Source: an uncultured Eubacteriales bacterium (GTDB lineage Bacteria > Bacillota > Clostridia > Oscillospirales > Acutalibacteraceae). Taken from it: a stretch of 12,247 nt of DNA. The stretch spans positions 1 through 12,247 of the forward strand of contig ONFW01000261.1 in NCBI GenBank assembly GCA_900317215.1, read 5' to 3'. The notes beneath the pieces were generated by a model. The model did not search any database, had not been told where the DNA came from, and saw only the letters and a program-made list of their open reading frames with translations. Shown in pieces: positions 6,011-12,247 of this stretch (positions are counted from its first letter, which is position 1; the number at the start of each line of letters is the position of its first letter). A program made the translations under genes and the position numbers.

Positions 6011-6718
6011 ATGGGAATGGGGAAAATACTTGTAGTAGACGATGATATCAATATATGTGAGCTTTTAAGGCTTTATATCGAAAAGGACGGATATGAGGTT
6101 GTTATAGCAAACGACGGAGGACAGGCGGTCACAAAATTCAAGACCGAAAAGCCGGATCTTGTAATGCTTGATATAATGCTTCCTGTGCTTGACGGCTGGC
6201 AGGTCTGCAGAGAGATAAGAAAGACCTCACAGTGCCCGATAATAATGCTTACAGCAAAGGGCGAGGTATTTGACAAGGTGCTCGGGCTTGAGCTTGGAGC
6301 AGACGATTATGTCGTAAAGCCCTTTGAGACAAAGGAGATAGTTGCAAGGATAAAGGCAGTGCTCAGACGTGTAGGCGGAGGTCTTTCTATCTCGGATACT
6401 GTAGAGGAAAGCAAAAAGGAGGTTCGCTATGACGGTCTTGTCATCAACCTGACAAATTATGAGCTCAGGGTGAACGGCGAGCAGATAGATACCCCGCCGA
6501 AGGAAATGGAGCTTATCTATCATCTTGCGAGCAATCCTAACAGGGTGTTTACAAGAGATCAGCTTCTTGATGAGGTTTGGGGCTTTGATTATTACGGCGA
6601 TTCAAGGACTGTGGACGTTCATATCAAGCGCCTGAGAGAAAAGCTTGAGGGTGTGTCTGACAAATGGGCGCTTAAGACCGTATGGGGAGTAGGTTATAAG
6701 TTTGAAACGAAAGATTAA
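6011..6718 (+). CDS. OmpR/PhoB-family two-component response regulator
   Basis: A 235-residue DNA-binding regulator. The receiver domain (about 5-118) shows the acidic pair Asp11/Asp12 in VVDDD, the phosphoacceptor Asp54 in VMLDIMLP, Thr81 in IIMLTAKGE and Lys103 in DDYVVKPF. A linker leads to a C-terminal winged helix (about 138-233) with the TPPKEMELIYHLASNPNRVF and RTVDVHIKRLREKL elements, the latter being the recognition helix, and the YKFE end. ATG 6011 has CGGGAG (5998-6003) with 7 bases of spacing. The gene overlaps the kinase gene by 17 bases, so the two form a cognate pair. Likely targets are its own operon, including the downstream protease, and perhaps the ABC genes upstream; that is inference from context. 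Confidence 0.96.
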   Translation: MGMGKILVVDDDINICELLRLYIEKDGYEVVIANDGGQAVTKFKTEKPDLVMLDIMLPVLDGWQVCREIRKTSQCPIIMLTAKGEVFDKVLGLELGADDYVVKPFETKEIVARIKAVLRRVGGGLSISDTVEESKKEVRYDGLVINLTNYELRVNGEQIDTPPKEMELIYHLASNPNRVFTRDQLLDEVWGFDYYGDSRTVDVHIKRLREKLEGVSDKWALKTVWGVGYKFETKD

Positions 6719-8210
6719 GTATTTTTCGGGAAAATCACTTTTTCTGAAATATATGAACGTAAGTGTTATAATCGTTTTTCTGAGCTTTTTGCTGCTTGGA
6801 GTTATACTTACAATGACGATATCAGGCTATTGGTACAATGAAAAGCACACGACGCTTGCGACCCGAGCCGAAAATATAGCGGAATATATCAGGATGAACC
6901 TCAGGATAGCTCATGTCGGTGATAACGGCCGGACTGGCTTTGAATGGATCAATTCAAACTATTCCGAATTTATGAACGAGTTTCTTCATATATATGCAGG
7001 CGACGTTGATTCGGATATAATAATAGTAGATAAAAACTCAAAAATAGTTATGTCAGTGTCCGACAATAAGATGGTATCTCCGGGACGCAGCCTGAAAAGT
7101 GATATCACCGAAAAGGCTATCACTCAGAATTCCACCTTTGAAAAAAGCAATCTCGGCGGGGCATATGATGATGAAAGATATATATCTACAAAAGCAATTT
7201 ATGCAAGTAACGGCATGGATACCTTGGGAGCAGTAATAATAACGACAAATACCAAGGATATCGATAGCTTTATGAGCATGGTAATGCAGATATTCATTCT
7301 TGCGGCAATAGCGACCCTTTCAATGTCGATACTTGCTATAGGAGTGTTTTCTTATAATATGGTCAAGCCTCTCAGACAGATGTCCTCCGCTGCAAAGCAG
7401 TTTGGAAAGGGCGATTTCAGTGTAAGAGTAAGCGCGACCGGAAATGATGAGATAAAGGAGCTTGCCAACGCCTTCAATAATATGGCGGAATCCCTATCTG
7501 CGTCGGAAATAACGAGAAAGAGCTTTGTTGCAAATGTGTCGCATGAGCTAAAAACACCCATGACAACAATAGCGGGCTTTATCGACGGTATCCTTGACGG
7601 CACTATACCTACGGAAAAGCAGGATTACTATCTGCGTATCGTATCAGATGAAATAAAGAGACTTTCAAGGCTTGTACGCTCCATGCTTGACCTTTCAAGG
7701 ATAGACAGCGGTGAGCTGAAGCTTAATTTCCAGAAATTTGATCTCCTTGAGGTGCTTGTTAATGTTATTCTCACCTTTGAGCAGGAGATAGACAGAAAGA
7801 GGATCGAGATAAGAGGACTTGACACCATTTCGCCGAAGATAGTATACGGCGACAAGGATCTTCTTCATCAGGTAGTGTATAACCTTATCGAAAATGCCGT
7901 AAAATTTACCAATGAGGGCGGTTATATCGAATTCAATATTGTCGAGAGCCTTGAGCGTTTTGATTTCCTCATTAAAAACAGCGGCATAGGAATAAAGAAC
8001 TCGGAGATAGAGCATATCTTTGAGAGGTTCTATAAAACAGACAAGTCACGCAGCAAGGATAAAAAAGGTCTTGGTCTCGGTCTTTATCTTGTAAGGAGCA
8101 TAATAAGACTCCACGGGGGAGATATAATCGCAAGGAGCAACGAGGGCGATTATACTGAGTTTGACTTCTATCTTCCCAAAAAGACGATGACAAGGAAGGA
8201 TAAGAAATAA
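6702..8210 (+). CDS. sensor histidine kinase with extracytoplasmic sensor and HAMP domain
   Basis: A 502-residue membrane kinase that would phosphorylate the overlapping response regulator. Span 1 is about 19-41 and span 2 about 193-217; the 150-residue loop between them has a strand pattern (DSDIIIVDKNSKIVMSVSDN, later TLGAVIITTN) resembling a PAS/Cache-like (sCache) sensor, typical for signals outside the membrane. HAMP follows (about 218-270), then the dimerisation helix with His281 in FVANVSHELKTP, N-box NLIENAVKFT (394-403), G1 box NSGIGI (426-431) with Asn where Asp is usual, F-box IFERFYKTD, and G2 box GLGLGL (456-461). The start is TTG 6702, inside the end of the regulator gene; the next Met is at 6753 in the first membrane helix with no ribosome binding site, so TTG is preferred. 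The ligand is unknown; misfolded exported protein is a guess from the neighbouring htrA. Confidence 0.94.
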   Translation: MKRKIKYFSGKSLFLKYMNVSVIIVFLSFLLLGVILTMTISGYWYNEKHTTLATRAENIAEYIRMNLRIAHVGDNGRTGFEWINSNYSEFMNEFLHIYAGDVDSDIIIVDKNSKIVMSVSDNKMVSPGRSLKSDITEKAITQNSTFEKSNLGGAYDDERYISTKAIYASNGMDTLGAVIITTNTKDIDSFMSMVMQIFILAAIATLSMSILAIGVFSYNMVKPLRQMSSAAKQFGKGDFSVRVSATGNDEIKELANAFNNMAESLSASEITRKSFVANVSHELKTPMTTIAGFIDGILDGTIPTEKQDYYLRIVSDEIKRLSRLVRSMLDLSRIDSGELKLNFQKFDLLEVLVNVILTFEQEIDRKRIEIRGLDTISPKIVYGDKDLLHQVVYNLIENAVKFTNEGGYIEFNIVESLERFDFLIKNSGIGIKNSEIEHIFERFYKTDKSRSKDKKGLGLGLYLVRSIIRLHGGDIIARSNEGDYTEFDFYLPKKTMTRKDKK

Positions 8211-8232
8211 AGAAAAGGAGGACGTCTTATAT

Positions 8233-9651
8233 ATGTCCGAGGAAAATGAATTGGAAATAAGCGGCGCGGATGCAGAACAGGAAAGTGGCATGGCGGAAAC
8301 AACTCCCGAGCCTGCTCCTATGCGTTTCAGTGATATTGTGCAGGATGTTCAGAAGGACGGATACACAGCTTCGCAGAGCACTGCTCCGGTATACAGTATT
8401 ACAGAGGATGAGCTTATTTTACCGCAGTTCACAAAGCCGAAAATGTCAAAAAAGGTTCTGTTGATAAAAACTATTGCATGGATCCTCAGCGTGCTGATAG
8501 TATCGCTGGGTATCTTCCTGATATTCAGGTTCACATCATCGAACAACGGCTCGGGAAATAAGAAGGATGATAAAAATATCCCCGATAATCACTTTGCGAG
8601 TTCCTCCTATGCCGAGGATATCTCCATACCGGGAGCGCCTTCTGTATCGGCGGATCCCGACGGTCCCCAGATATCCACAGCAAGCTCCGTAAACGAGACC
8701 GGTGCAAATTCGGTGAATGCCGCATTTAAAAAGGTATCTCCGTCCGTAGTATGTGTGACCTCATATAAGAACGGACAGGACTATATACTTAGCAAGATAG
8801 GCGACGGTTCGGGAATAATCATTTCTGAGGACGGATATATCGCAACAAACAGCCATGTGGTGGATGATGATGTTGAAACCGGCGTAATGATAACCTTGTA
8901 TGACGGTACTCAGTATCTCGGCACAATTATAGGAGTGGACAAAAAGACCGACCTTGCAGTGCTGAAGATAGACGCAAAGGGACTTGTTCCTGCGGAATTT
9001 GCAGATTCCGATAAGCTGTATGTCGGTCAGGAGGTATATGCGATAGGTAATCCGGGAGGTTCTAATTTTTCAAATTCTCTGACCAAGGGGATCGTATCGG
9101 CAACAAACAGAATCCTGTCGAGCAATGCCTATATCAAGTATATCCAGACGGATACGGCGATCAACCCGGGAAATTCGGGAGGTCCTCTCGTGAATGAGGA
9201 GGGACAGGTTGTAGGCATGAATACCTCAAAAATAGTAACCACCAATTATGAGGGCATGGGCTTTTCAATACCCTCAAACAAGGTCGCAGATATCATAAAC
9301 AAGCTTATAAAATTCGGATATATAAACGACAGGGGAACATTGGGAATAGAGGGAGTGACCTGCAATCTTTATGAATCAAAGAGCAAGAATGTTCCTATGG
9401 GAATGGTTGTGACCAGAATAGATACCACAAGTCCTCTGTATCTTTCGGACGTTAAGGAGCAGGATATCATAACGGCAGTAAACGGCGAGAGGGTAAGATC
9501 CTCTGCAGAGTTTATCGACCAGATGAGCAAATATAAGCCGGGAGACACGATAGTGCTGACACTTTTCAGAGCGGCGAGCGGTACTAATAACAAAGAATAT
9601 TCCTTCGATCAGAGCGTTACACTAATAGAGGACAGTTCTCATGGTTCATGA
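8233..9651 (+). CDS. htrA: membrane-anchored HtrA/DegP-type serine protease with PDZ domain
   Basis: A 472-residue envelope protease/chaperone of family S1C that would degrade or refold damaged exported proteins. An acidic cytoplasmic N-terminus of about 76 residues precedes a single span (about 77-99, IAWILSVLIVSLGIFLIF), a Ser/Asn-rich linker to about 150, then the trypsin-like domain with catalytic triad His208 (NSHVV), Asp240 (KTDLAVLKI) and Ser315 (NPGNSGGPL), and the GFSIPSNKV strand that ends the domain. A single PDZ domain (about 368-465) includes GMVVTRIDTTSPLYLSDVKE and DIITAVNGERV. One span with a long cytoplasmic tail and one PDZ is the usual Gram-positive HtrA build. ATG 8233 has AAAGGAGG (8215-8222). 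It lies 22 bases after the kinase gene with no promoter visible between, and a strong terminator follows, so it is the third gene of the two-component operon. Confidence 0.95.
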   Translation: MSEENELEISGADAEQESGMAETTPEPAPMRFSDIVQDVQKDGYTASQSTAPVYSITEDELILPQFTKPKMSKKVLLIKTIAWILSVLIVSLGIFLIFRFTSSNNGSGNKKDDKNIPDNHFASSSYAEDISIPGAPSVSADPDGPQISTASSVNETGANSVNAAFKKVSPSVVCVTSYKNGQDYILSKIGDGSGIIISEDGYIATNSHVVDDDVETGVMITLYDGTQYLGTIIGVDKKTDLAVLKIDAKGLVPAEFADSDKLYVGQEVYAIGNPGGSNFSNSLTKGIVSATNRILSSNAYIKYIQTDTAINPGNSGGPLVNEEGQVVGMNTSKIVTTNYEGMGFSIPSNKVADIINKLIKFGYINDRGTLGIEGVTCNLYESKSKNVPMGMVVTRIDTTSPLYLSDVKEQDIITAVNGERVRSSAEFIDQMSKYKPGDTIVLTLFRAASGTNNKEYSFDQSVTLIEDSSHGS

Positions 9652-9666
9652 GCAGCATTAAAACAA

Positions 9667-9706
9667 CAGGACGTATCCATTCTATAAGGATATGTCCTGA
9701 TTTTTT
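9667..9706 (+). terminator. intrinsic terminator after htrA
   Basis: CAGGACGTATCC (9667-9678) pairs with GGATATGTCCTG (9688-9699) over 12 bp with one G-U, loop of 9 bases, followed by ATTTTTT. It ends the regulator-kinase-htrA transcript. Confidence 0.92.
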
Positions 9707-9758
9707 ATGTGCGATGTATTGTTGAAACGGCTATGGTATTCCGTGAGATCATCGATTT

Positions 9759-9831
9759 ATTGTTTTAAGAAAAAATATCAAATATTATAAAAACAATTTT
9801 GTGATATGTCTTGAAAAGAATTATTGTTTTT
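9759..9831. promoter_or_regulatory. triple ATTGTTTT motif, candidate PadR operator
   Basis: ATTGTTTT at 9759-9766, its complement AAAACAAT at 9790-9797 and ATTGTTTTT at 9823-9831 alternate in orientation at about 31 and 33 bases. The last two form a 9-bp inverted repeat flanking the -35 box, the place expected for an autoregulatory operator. An ATATCA/TGATAT pair (9775-9780, 9802-9807) lies within. Confidence 0.4.
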
Positions 9832-9839
9832 GGTATAAT
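9811..9839 (+). promoter_or_regulatory. near-consensus sigma-A promoter of the padR-like gene
   Basis: TTGAAA (9811-9816) and TATAAT (9834-9839) are separated by 17 bases, with TGG before the -10. Transcription would start near 9846, leaving a leader of about 20 bases. Confidence 0.85.
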
Positions 9840-9863
9840 GATTAACAGTATTAGGAAAGGCTG

Positions 9864-10256
9864 ATGTATATGGGAAGAATGTCAAATAAAGATGCAAAAA
9901 GCTCGTTTGAGGATTCCTTCAAAAGAGCTACAAGTCCCATGATGACCCTGCTTCTGTTAAATGAAAAGCCAATGTATGTCTATAACCTGTCACGGGAGCT
10001 TGAAAAGAGGAGCAACAGCACCTATAAAATGAGCTTCCTTTATCCTGTGCTATACCGTTTGCAGGAACAGGGCTATGTCTGTGAGTATTCTCAGGAGATA
10101 ACAGAAAGCCACAGGACAAGGAATTATTATAATATTACTGATTCAGGGCGAGAGTATCTCAGATTTATGCTTGATAAGTACAGAGAGCTTCTTAAGGCTG
10201 TAGATATCGTAATAGAGAACGGTCTTGGCAGCGGTGACGCCGGTGAAGGGCAATAA
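9864..10256 (+). CDS. PadR-family transcriptional regulator
   Basis: A 130-residue winged-helix regulator. The core is classic PadR: TSPMMTLLLLNEKPMYVYNL, then SRELEKRS, the recognition part FLYPVLYRLQEQGYV, the wing with SHRTRNYYNITDSGREYL, and a C-terminal helix DKYRELLKAVDIVIENG for dimerisation. Small PadR proteins (subfamily 1) of this length usually repress a neighbouring transporter or membrane gene and often their own promoter. Here no such partner adjoins: htrA upstream is closed by a terminator and the next gene is convergent, so autoregulation or a distant target is likely. The start is ambiguous: ATG 9864 and ATG 9870 are both in reach of AGGAAAGG (9853-9860), the latter with the better spacing. 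The promoter upstream is strong and carries repeated motifs. Confidence 0.92.
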   Translation: MYMGRMSNKDAKSSFEDSFKRATSPMMTLLLLNEKPMYVYNLSRELEKRSNSTYKMSFLYPVLYRLQEQGYVCEYSQEITESHRTRNYYNITDSGREYLRFMLDKYRELLKAVDIVIENGLGSGDAGEGQ

Positions 10257-10304
10257 GCGCACAGCTTGTTTCCTCAGAAAAGACTTTTCATAGGCTTCTG
10301 CAGC

Positions 10305-10330
10305 ATTGAGGCGGCAGCCGGAGCCTCAAT
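10305..10330. repeat. inverted repeat, intergenic stem 1
   Basis: ATTGAGGC (10305-10312) and GCCTCAAT (10323-10330) form a perfect 8-bp stem with a 10-base loop, about 50 bases after the padR-like stop. No T-run follows on either strand, so it is probably not a terminator by itself. Confidence 0.45.
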
Positions 10331-10350
10331 AAATCAGGATAAAAATATTT

Positions 10351-10383
10351 GACCCCGCATTCAAACGAGATGCGGGGTCTTTC
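10351..10383 (+). terminator. probable bidirectional intrinsic terminator, stem 2
   Basis: GACCCCGCAT (10351-10360) and ATGCGGGGTC (10370-10379) form a perfect 10-bp GC-rich stem with a 9-base loop. On the + strand it is followed by TTTC (10380-10383), for the padR-like gene; on the - strand it is followed by AAATATTTTT, so it can also stop the penicillin-binding protein transcript. Confidence 0.75.
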
Positions 10384-10391
10384 ATTACAGA

Positions 10392-10426
10392 ATGATGCGG
10401 CAGGCCACCAAGGTCTGCCGCATTTT
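10392..10426 (+). terminator. convergent-region stem-loop, stem 3
   Basis: ATGCGGCAG (10395-10403) pairs with CTGCCGCAT (10415-10423), extended inward by three pairs (one G-U) around loop ACCAA. On the + strand TTT follows; on the - strand no T-run follows. It lies 5 bases past the penicillin-binding protein stop and may act with stem 2. Confidence 0.55.
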
Positions 10427-10431
10427 CACGC

Positions 10432-11850
10432 TCAGAAATAATAACTGCTTGTCTTATAAAGCTCTGCCGCCCGTGTCAGGATCTTGTTTGCTGCCGGCAG
10501 GGCAACGGCATAGCTGTAGTTTCCGTATTCAAGTATGATCGAAAATGCCAGTGGGCAATCCTCGTCCCTGCTGAAGCCTGTGACCCATGCGTGGGCAAGA
10601 CCGTCGTCGCTGACCTCTGCGGTGCCTGTTTTTGCGCAGACGTCAAGAGAAGGACAGACATAGTCTTTGCCGTAGCTGTAATTGACCGTGTAGCTCATCA
10701 TATCGGCAATTTTGTCTGCGGAGGTTTTGTTCATTATCTCATTCCCGAGAGTTACACTGTTGCTGCTCTTTCCGTTAATGCTGTTGATAAGATAAGGCAT
10801 AACCGGAGTTCCGCCGTTAGCAATGGCGGCGCTTATAACAGCCATGTTTACGGGAGTTTCCAGAACGGTATACTGCCCCACGCCGGACCAGCCCAGTTCA
10901 TTTTCGGTAGCCTCCGCAACCTTATAAACGCTGTCGGCGCTTTCTATGCCGTCAAACTCCAGATGAGAATTGAAGCCTGCCTTCTGAGCATAATATGTCA
11001 TTTTTTCCTTTCCGAGAGCTGCTGCAAGCTTTGCGAAGTATACGTTGCAGGATTGTGCAAGTGCTTCCTTCATATCGACTCTGCCGTTGGGCTCAAAGCA
11101 GACTATCTCGCCGTCTCCGACTGTATCCTTGCCCGAACAGTTATATACGCTCTGCTCTATATCGGGTATCTCATTGAGAGCTGCGTTGGCTGTTATCAGC
11201 TTGAAGGTAGAGCCGGGGGGGTAGGCGGCTAATAAAGCCCTGTTGAGATAGGCTCCGTCATAGTCAGGATTGGTTTCGATATCCTCTGGTATGTTCTGTG
11301 GGTCATATACCGGGGTGCTGACCATACAGAGTATCTCTCCGGTTTTATAGTTATATACGAAAGCCGCGCCCTTATAGCTGCCAAGTGCCTCTACAGCAGT
11401 TTTCTGCAGACGGCTGTCTATAGTCAGGGTAAAATCGTTGCCCGAAGTGACAATATCGTCATGCGGCTTGAACAGCCCGGGAAGCCCCAGACCAAAGACA
11501 AAGCTGCCCGTAAAGCTGTTGTCTGTGAGCCTTGTGCGGTAGACGGTCTGTATGGCGGTGGAGATGTTGACAGAGCTGTCTCCGACAACATGGACGCACG
11601 CCTTTCTTGTTTCCTCGTCCTCGTTATAGACACGCTTTTTGTCAATGCTCTGGGCAAGAACTACTCCGTTGCGGTCGAGGATCTTTCCGGCATATTCAAG
11701 CCCGTAGGAGCTTGGGATATTTTCGTTCATGGGATGGGTTATCCATTCAGAGGAATGGACAATGAGGTTTACAGTGTGATAAGCCAGACCTGCAAAAAAA
11801 GCAAGCGTCATGATAAATATCATAAATGATCTTGAACTGATCTTTCTCAT
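10432..11850 (-). CDS. class B penicillin-binding protein, PbpA/FtsI-type transpeptidase
   Basis: A 472-residue DD-transpeptidase that crosslinks peptidoglycan outside the membrane. It has a short cytoplasmic tail, one span (about 9-30) and an abbreviated N-terminal pedestal, without the long dimerisation domain of FtsI/PBP2 (typically over 570 residues), as in the PbpA subgroup found beside FtsW/RodA genes in Actinobacteria and many Clostridia. Transpeptidase motifs: PPGSTFK with nucleophile Ser214 and Lys217, SCN (267-269), and KTGTAE with Lys407. A 13-residue run TLTIDSRLQKTAV (141-153) and GAAFVYNYKTGEILCMVSTP (161-180) are the standard entry to the catalytic domain. ATG 11850 follows GGAGGTG (11861-11867 on this strand) with good spacing. 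The SEDS polymerase gene ends 22 bases upstream, so the two are one operon and probably one complex. Loss of the C-terminal PASTA domain is normal for this group. Confidence 0.93.
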   Translation of the reverse strand: MRKISSRSFMIFIMTLAFFAGLAYHTVNLIVHSSEWITHPMNENIPSSYGLEYAGKILDRNGVVLAQSIDKKRVYNEDEETRKACVHVVGDSSVNISTAIQTVYRTRLTDNSFTGSFVFGLGLPGLFKPHDDIVTSGNDFTLTIDSRLQKTAVEALGSYKGAAFVYNYKTGEILCMVSTPVYDPQNIPEDIETNPDYDGAYLNRALLAAYPPGSTFKLITANAALNEIPDIEQSVYNCSGKDTVGDGEIVCFEPNGRVDMKEALAQSCNVYFAKLAAALGKEKMTYYAQKAGFNSHLEFDGIESADSVYKVAEATENELGWSGVGQYTVLETPVNMAVISAAIANGGTPVMPYLINSINGKSSNSVTLGNEIMNKTSADKIADMMSYTVNYSYGKDYVCPSLDVCAKTGTAEVSDDGLAHAWVTGFSRDEDCPLAFSIILEYGNYSYAVALPAANKILTRAAELYKTSSYYF

Positions 11851-11860
11851 TTAAGCATTC

Positions 11861-11867
11861 ACCTCCA
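11861..11867 (-). promoter_or_regulatory. ribosome binding site of the penicillin-binding protein
   Basis: GGAGGTG on the - strand, in the 22-base gap between the SEDS stop and the ATG at 11850, with 10 bases of spacing. It decides the start. Confidence 0.8.
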
Positions 11868-11872
11868 TAAGG

Positions 11873-12247
11873 CTAAGCCCCCGAAGGAGTGCGGAGCACC
11901 TGAGCCTTTGCGCGCTTTTGCGAATAGGTGCGCTCATCTGCTGCCTTGATAAAGGCGAGCAGACCCCAGCAGGATATCATGCTCGAGCCGCCGTAGCTTA
12001 CAAAGGGCAGAGTAACACCTGTGAGCGGAAGAAGATCGACAACGCCGAAGACATTTAGCGCAGCCTGGAAAACGAGCAGACCTGCGGCGGTGCAGGCTGC
12101 AATAGAATAAAACGCGGAACGGCTGCGTGTGGTGACGGCTCTTGAATATATCATGAAGCCGCCAATGATAACACAGAGGAGTATAGCAGTGAAAAGGCCG
12201 AGCTCCTCGCTGGCAAGACCGAACACGAGATCACTCTCAGAGGCAAA
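11873..12247 (-). CDS. SEDS-family peptidoglycan glycosyltransferase (FtsW/RodA/SpoVE), C-terminal part
   Basis: The frame stays open to the right edge, so only the last 124 residues of a protein of about 370-450 residues are seen. They begin FASESDLVFGLASEELGLF, the conserved extracytoplasmic loop of SEDS polymerases; the Asp in SESDLVF (codon at 12232-12230) corresponds, from memory of the family, to the essential catalytic Asp of RodA/FtsW. Next come a membrane span (TAILLCVIIGGFMIYS), a second (IAACTAAGLLVFQAALNVFG), the hallmark LLPLTGVTLPFVSYGGSSMI and a last span (SCWGLLAFIKA), then a basic tail. It polymerises lipid II glycan strands with the adjacent class B penicillin-binding protein. 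SESDLVF and TGVTLPFVSYGGSS lean to the FtsW side, but the exact role (division, elongation or sporulation) is not decidable here. Confidence 0.94.
   Translation of the reverse strand, partial: FASESDLVFGLASEELGLFTAILLCVIIGGFMIYSRAVTTRSRSAFYSIAACTAAGLLVFQAALNVFGVVDLLPLTGVTLPFVSYGGSSMISCWGLLAFIKAADERTYSQKRAKAQVLRTPSGA

Noticed and set aside
10591..11232. 213-residue open frame on the + strand
   Set aside because: Lies wholly antisense to the penicillin-binding protein, has no ribosome binding site and a Cys/Val-rich composition typical of a shadow frame.

Overview
The window looks like a chromosomal segment of a low-to-moderate GC Bacillota, most likely a gut or rumen Clostridium-class organism of the Ruminococcus/Oscillospiraceae kind. 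This is inferred from gene content (LepA, DUF3783-type protein, BcrA-like ABC pair, PadR, membrane-anchored HtrA, SEDS plus PbpA pair), frequent AGA/AGG and ATA codons, strong GGAGG ribosome binding sites and sigma-A type promoters with TATAAT boxes. There is no sign of phage, transposon, CRISPR, rRNA or tRNA. The taxonomic call is inference; only a database search would settle it.

Region 1 (1-3639, + strand) is a tightly packed run: a TPR-repeat protein cut by the left edge, an unlisted 48-residue single-span membrane protein, the translation elongation factor LepA/EF4, a DUF3783-like protein, and a small GIY-YIG domain protein. Gaps are 5 to 74 bases, so most of it is probably one transcript; a 7-bp inverted repeat sits in the lepA leader.

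Region 2 (3640-5847, + strand) holds an unrecognised 103-residue protein with its own likely promoter, then a two-gene ABC exporter (ATPase with a GTG start, permease overlapping it by ATGA). A 13-bp pseudo-palindrome, consensus ATACRMTTWGTAT, occurs once upstream of the first gene and twice just ahead of the ABC operon, which suggests a shared operator.

Region 3 (5848-9706, + strand) is a clear operon: a sigma-A promoter, an OmpR-family response regulator, a sensor histidine kinase that overlaps it by 17 bases, and a membrane-anchored HtrA/DegP-type serine protease with PDZ domain 22 bases further on, closed by a strong intrinsic terminator. The arrangement recalls the CssRS/HtrA secretion-stress logic of Bacillus: a sensor with an extracytoplasmic domain controlling a surface protease.

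Region 4 (9707-10256, + strand) is a lone PadR-family regulator with a near-consensus promoter that carries three copies of ATTGTTTT in alternating orientation. Region 5 (10257-10431) is a convergent intergenic stretch with three stem-loops. Region 6 (10432-12247, - strand) is the end of a SEDS glycosyltransferase (FtsW/RodA/SpoVE family, cut by the right edge) followed after 22 bases by a class B penicillin-binding transpeptidase of PbpA type: the polymerase and crosslinking partners of peptidoglycan synthesis. Nothing here amounts to an obvious new defence or mobile system; the most novel material is the small orphan proteins and the repeated operator-like sites.
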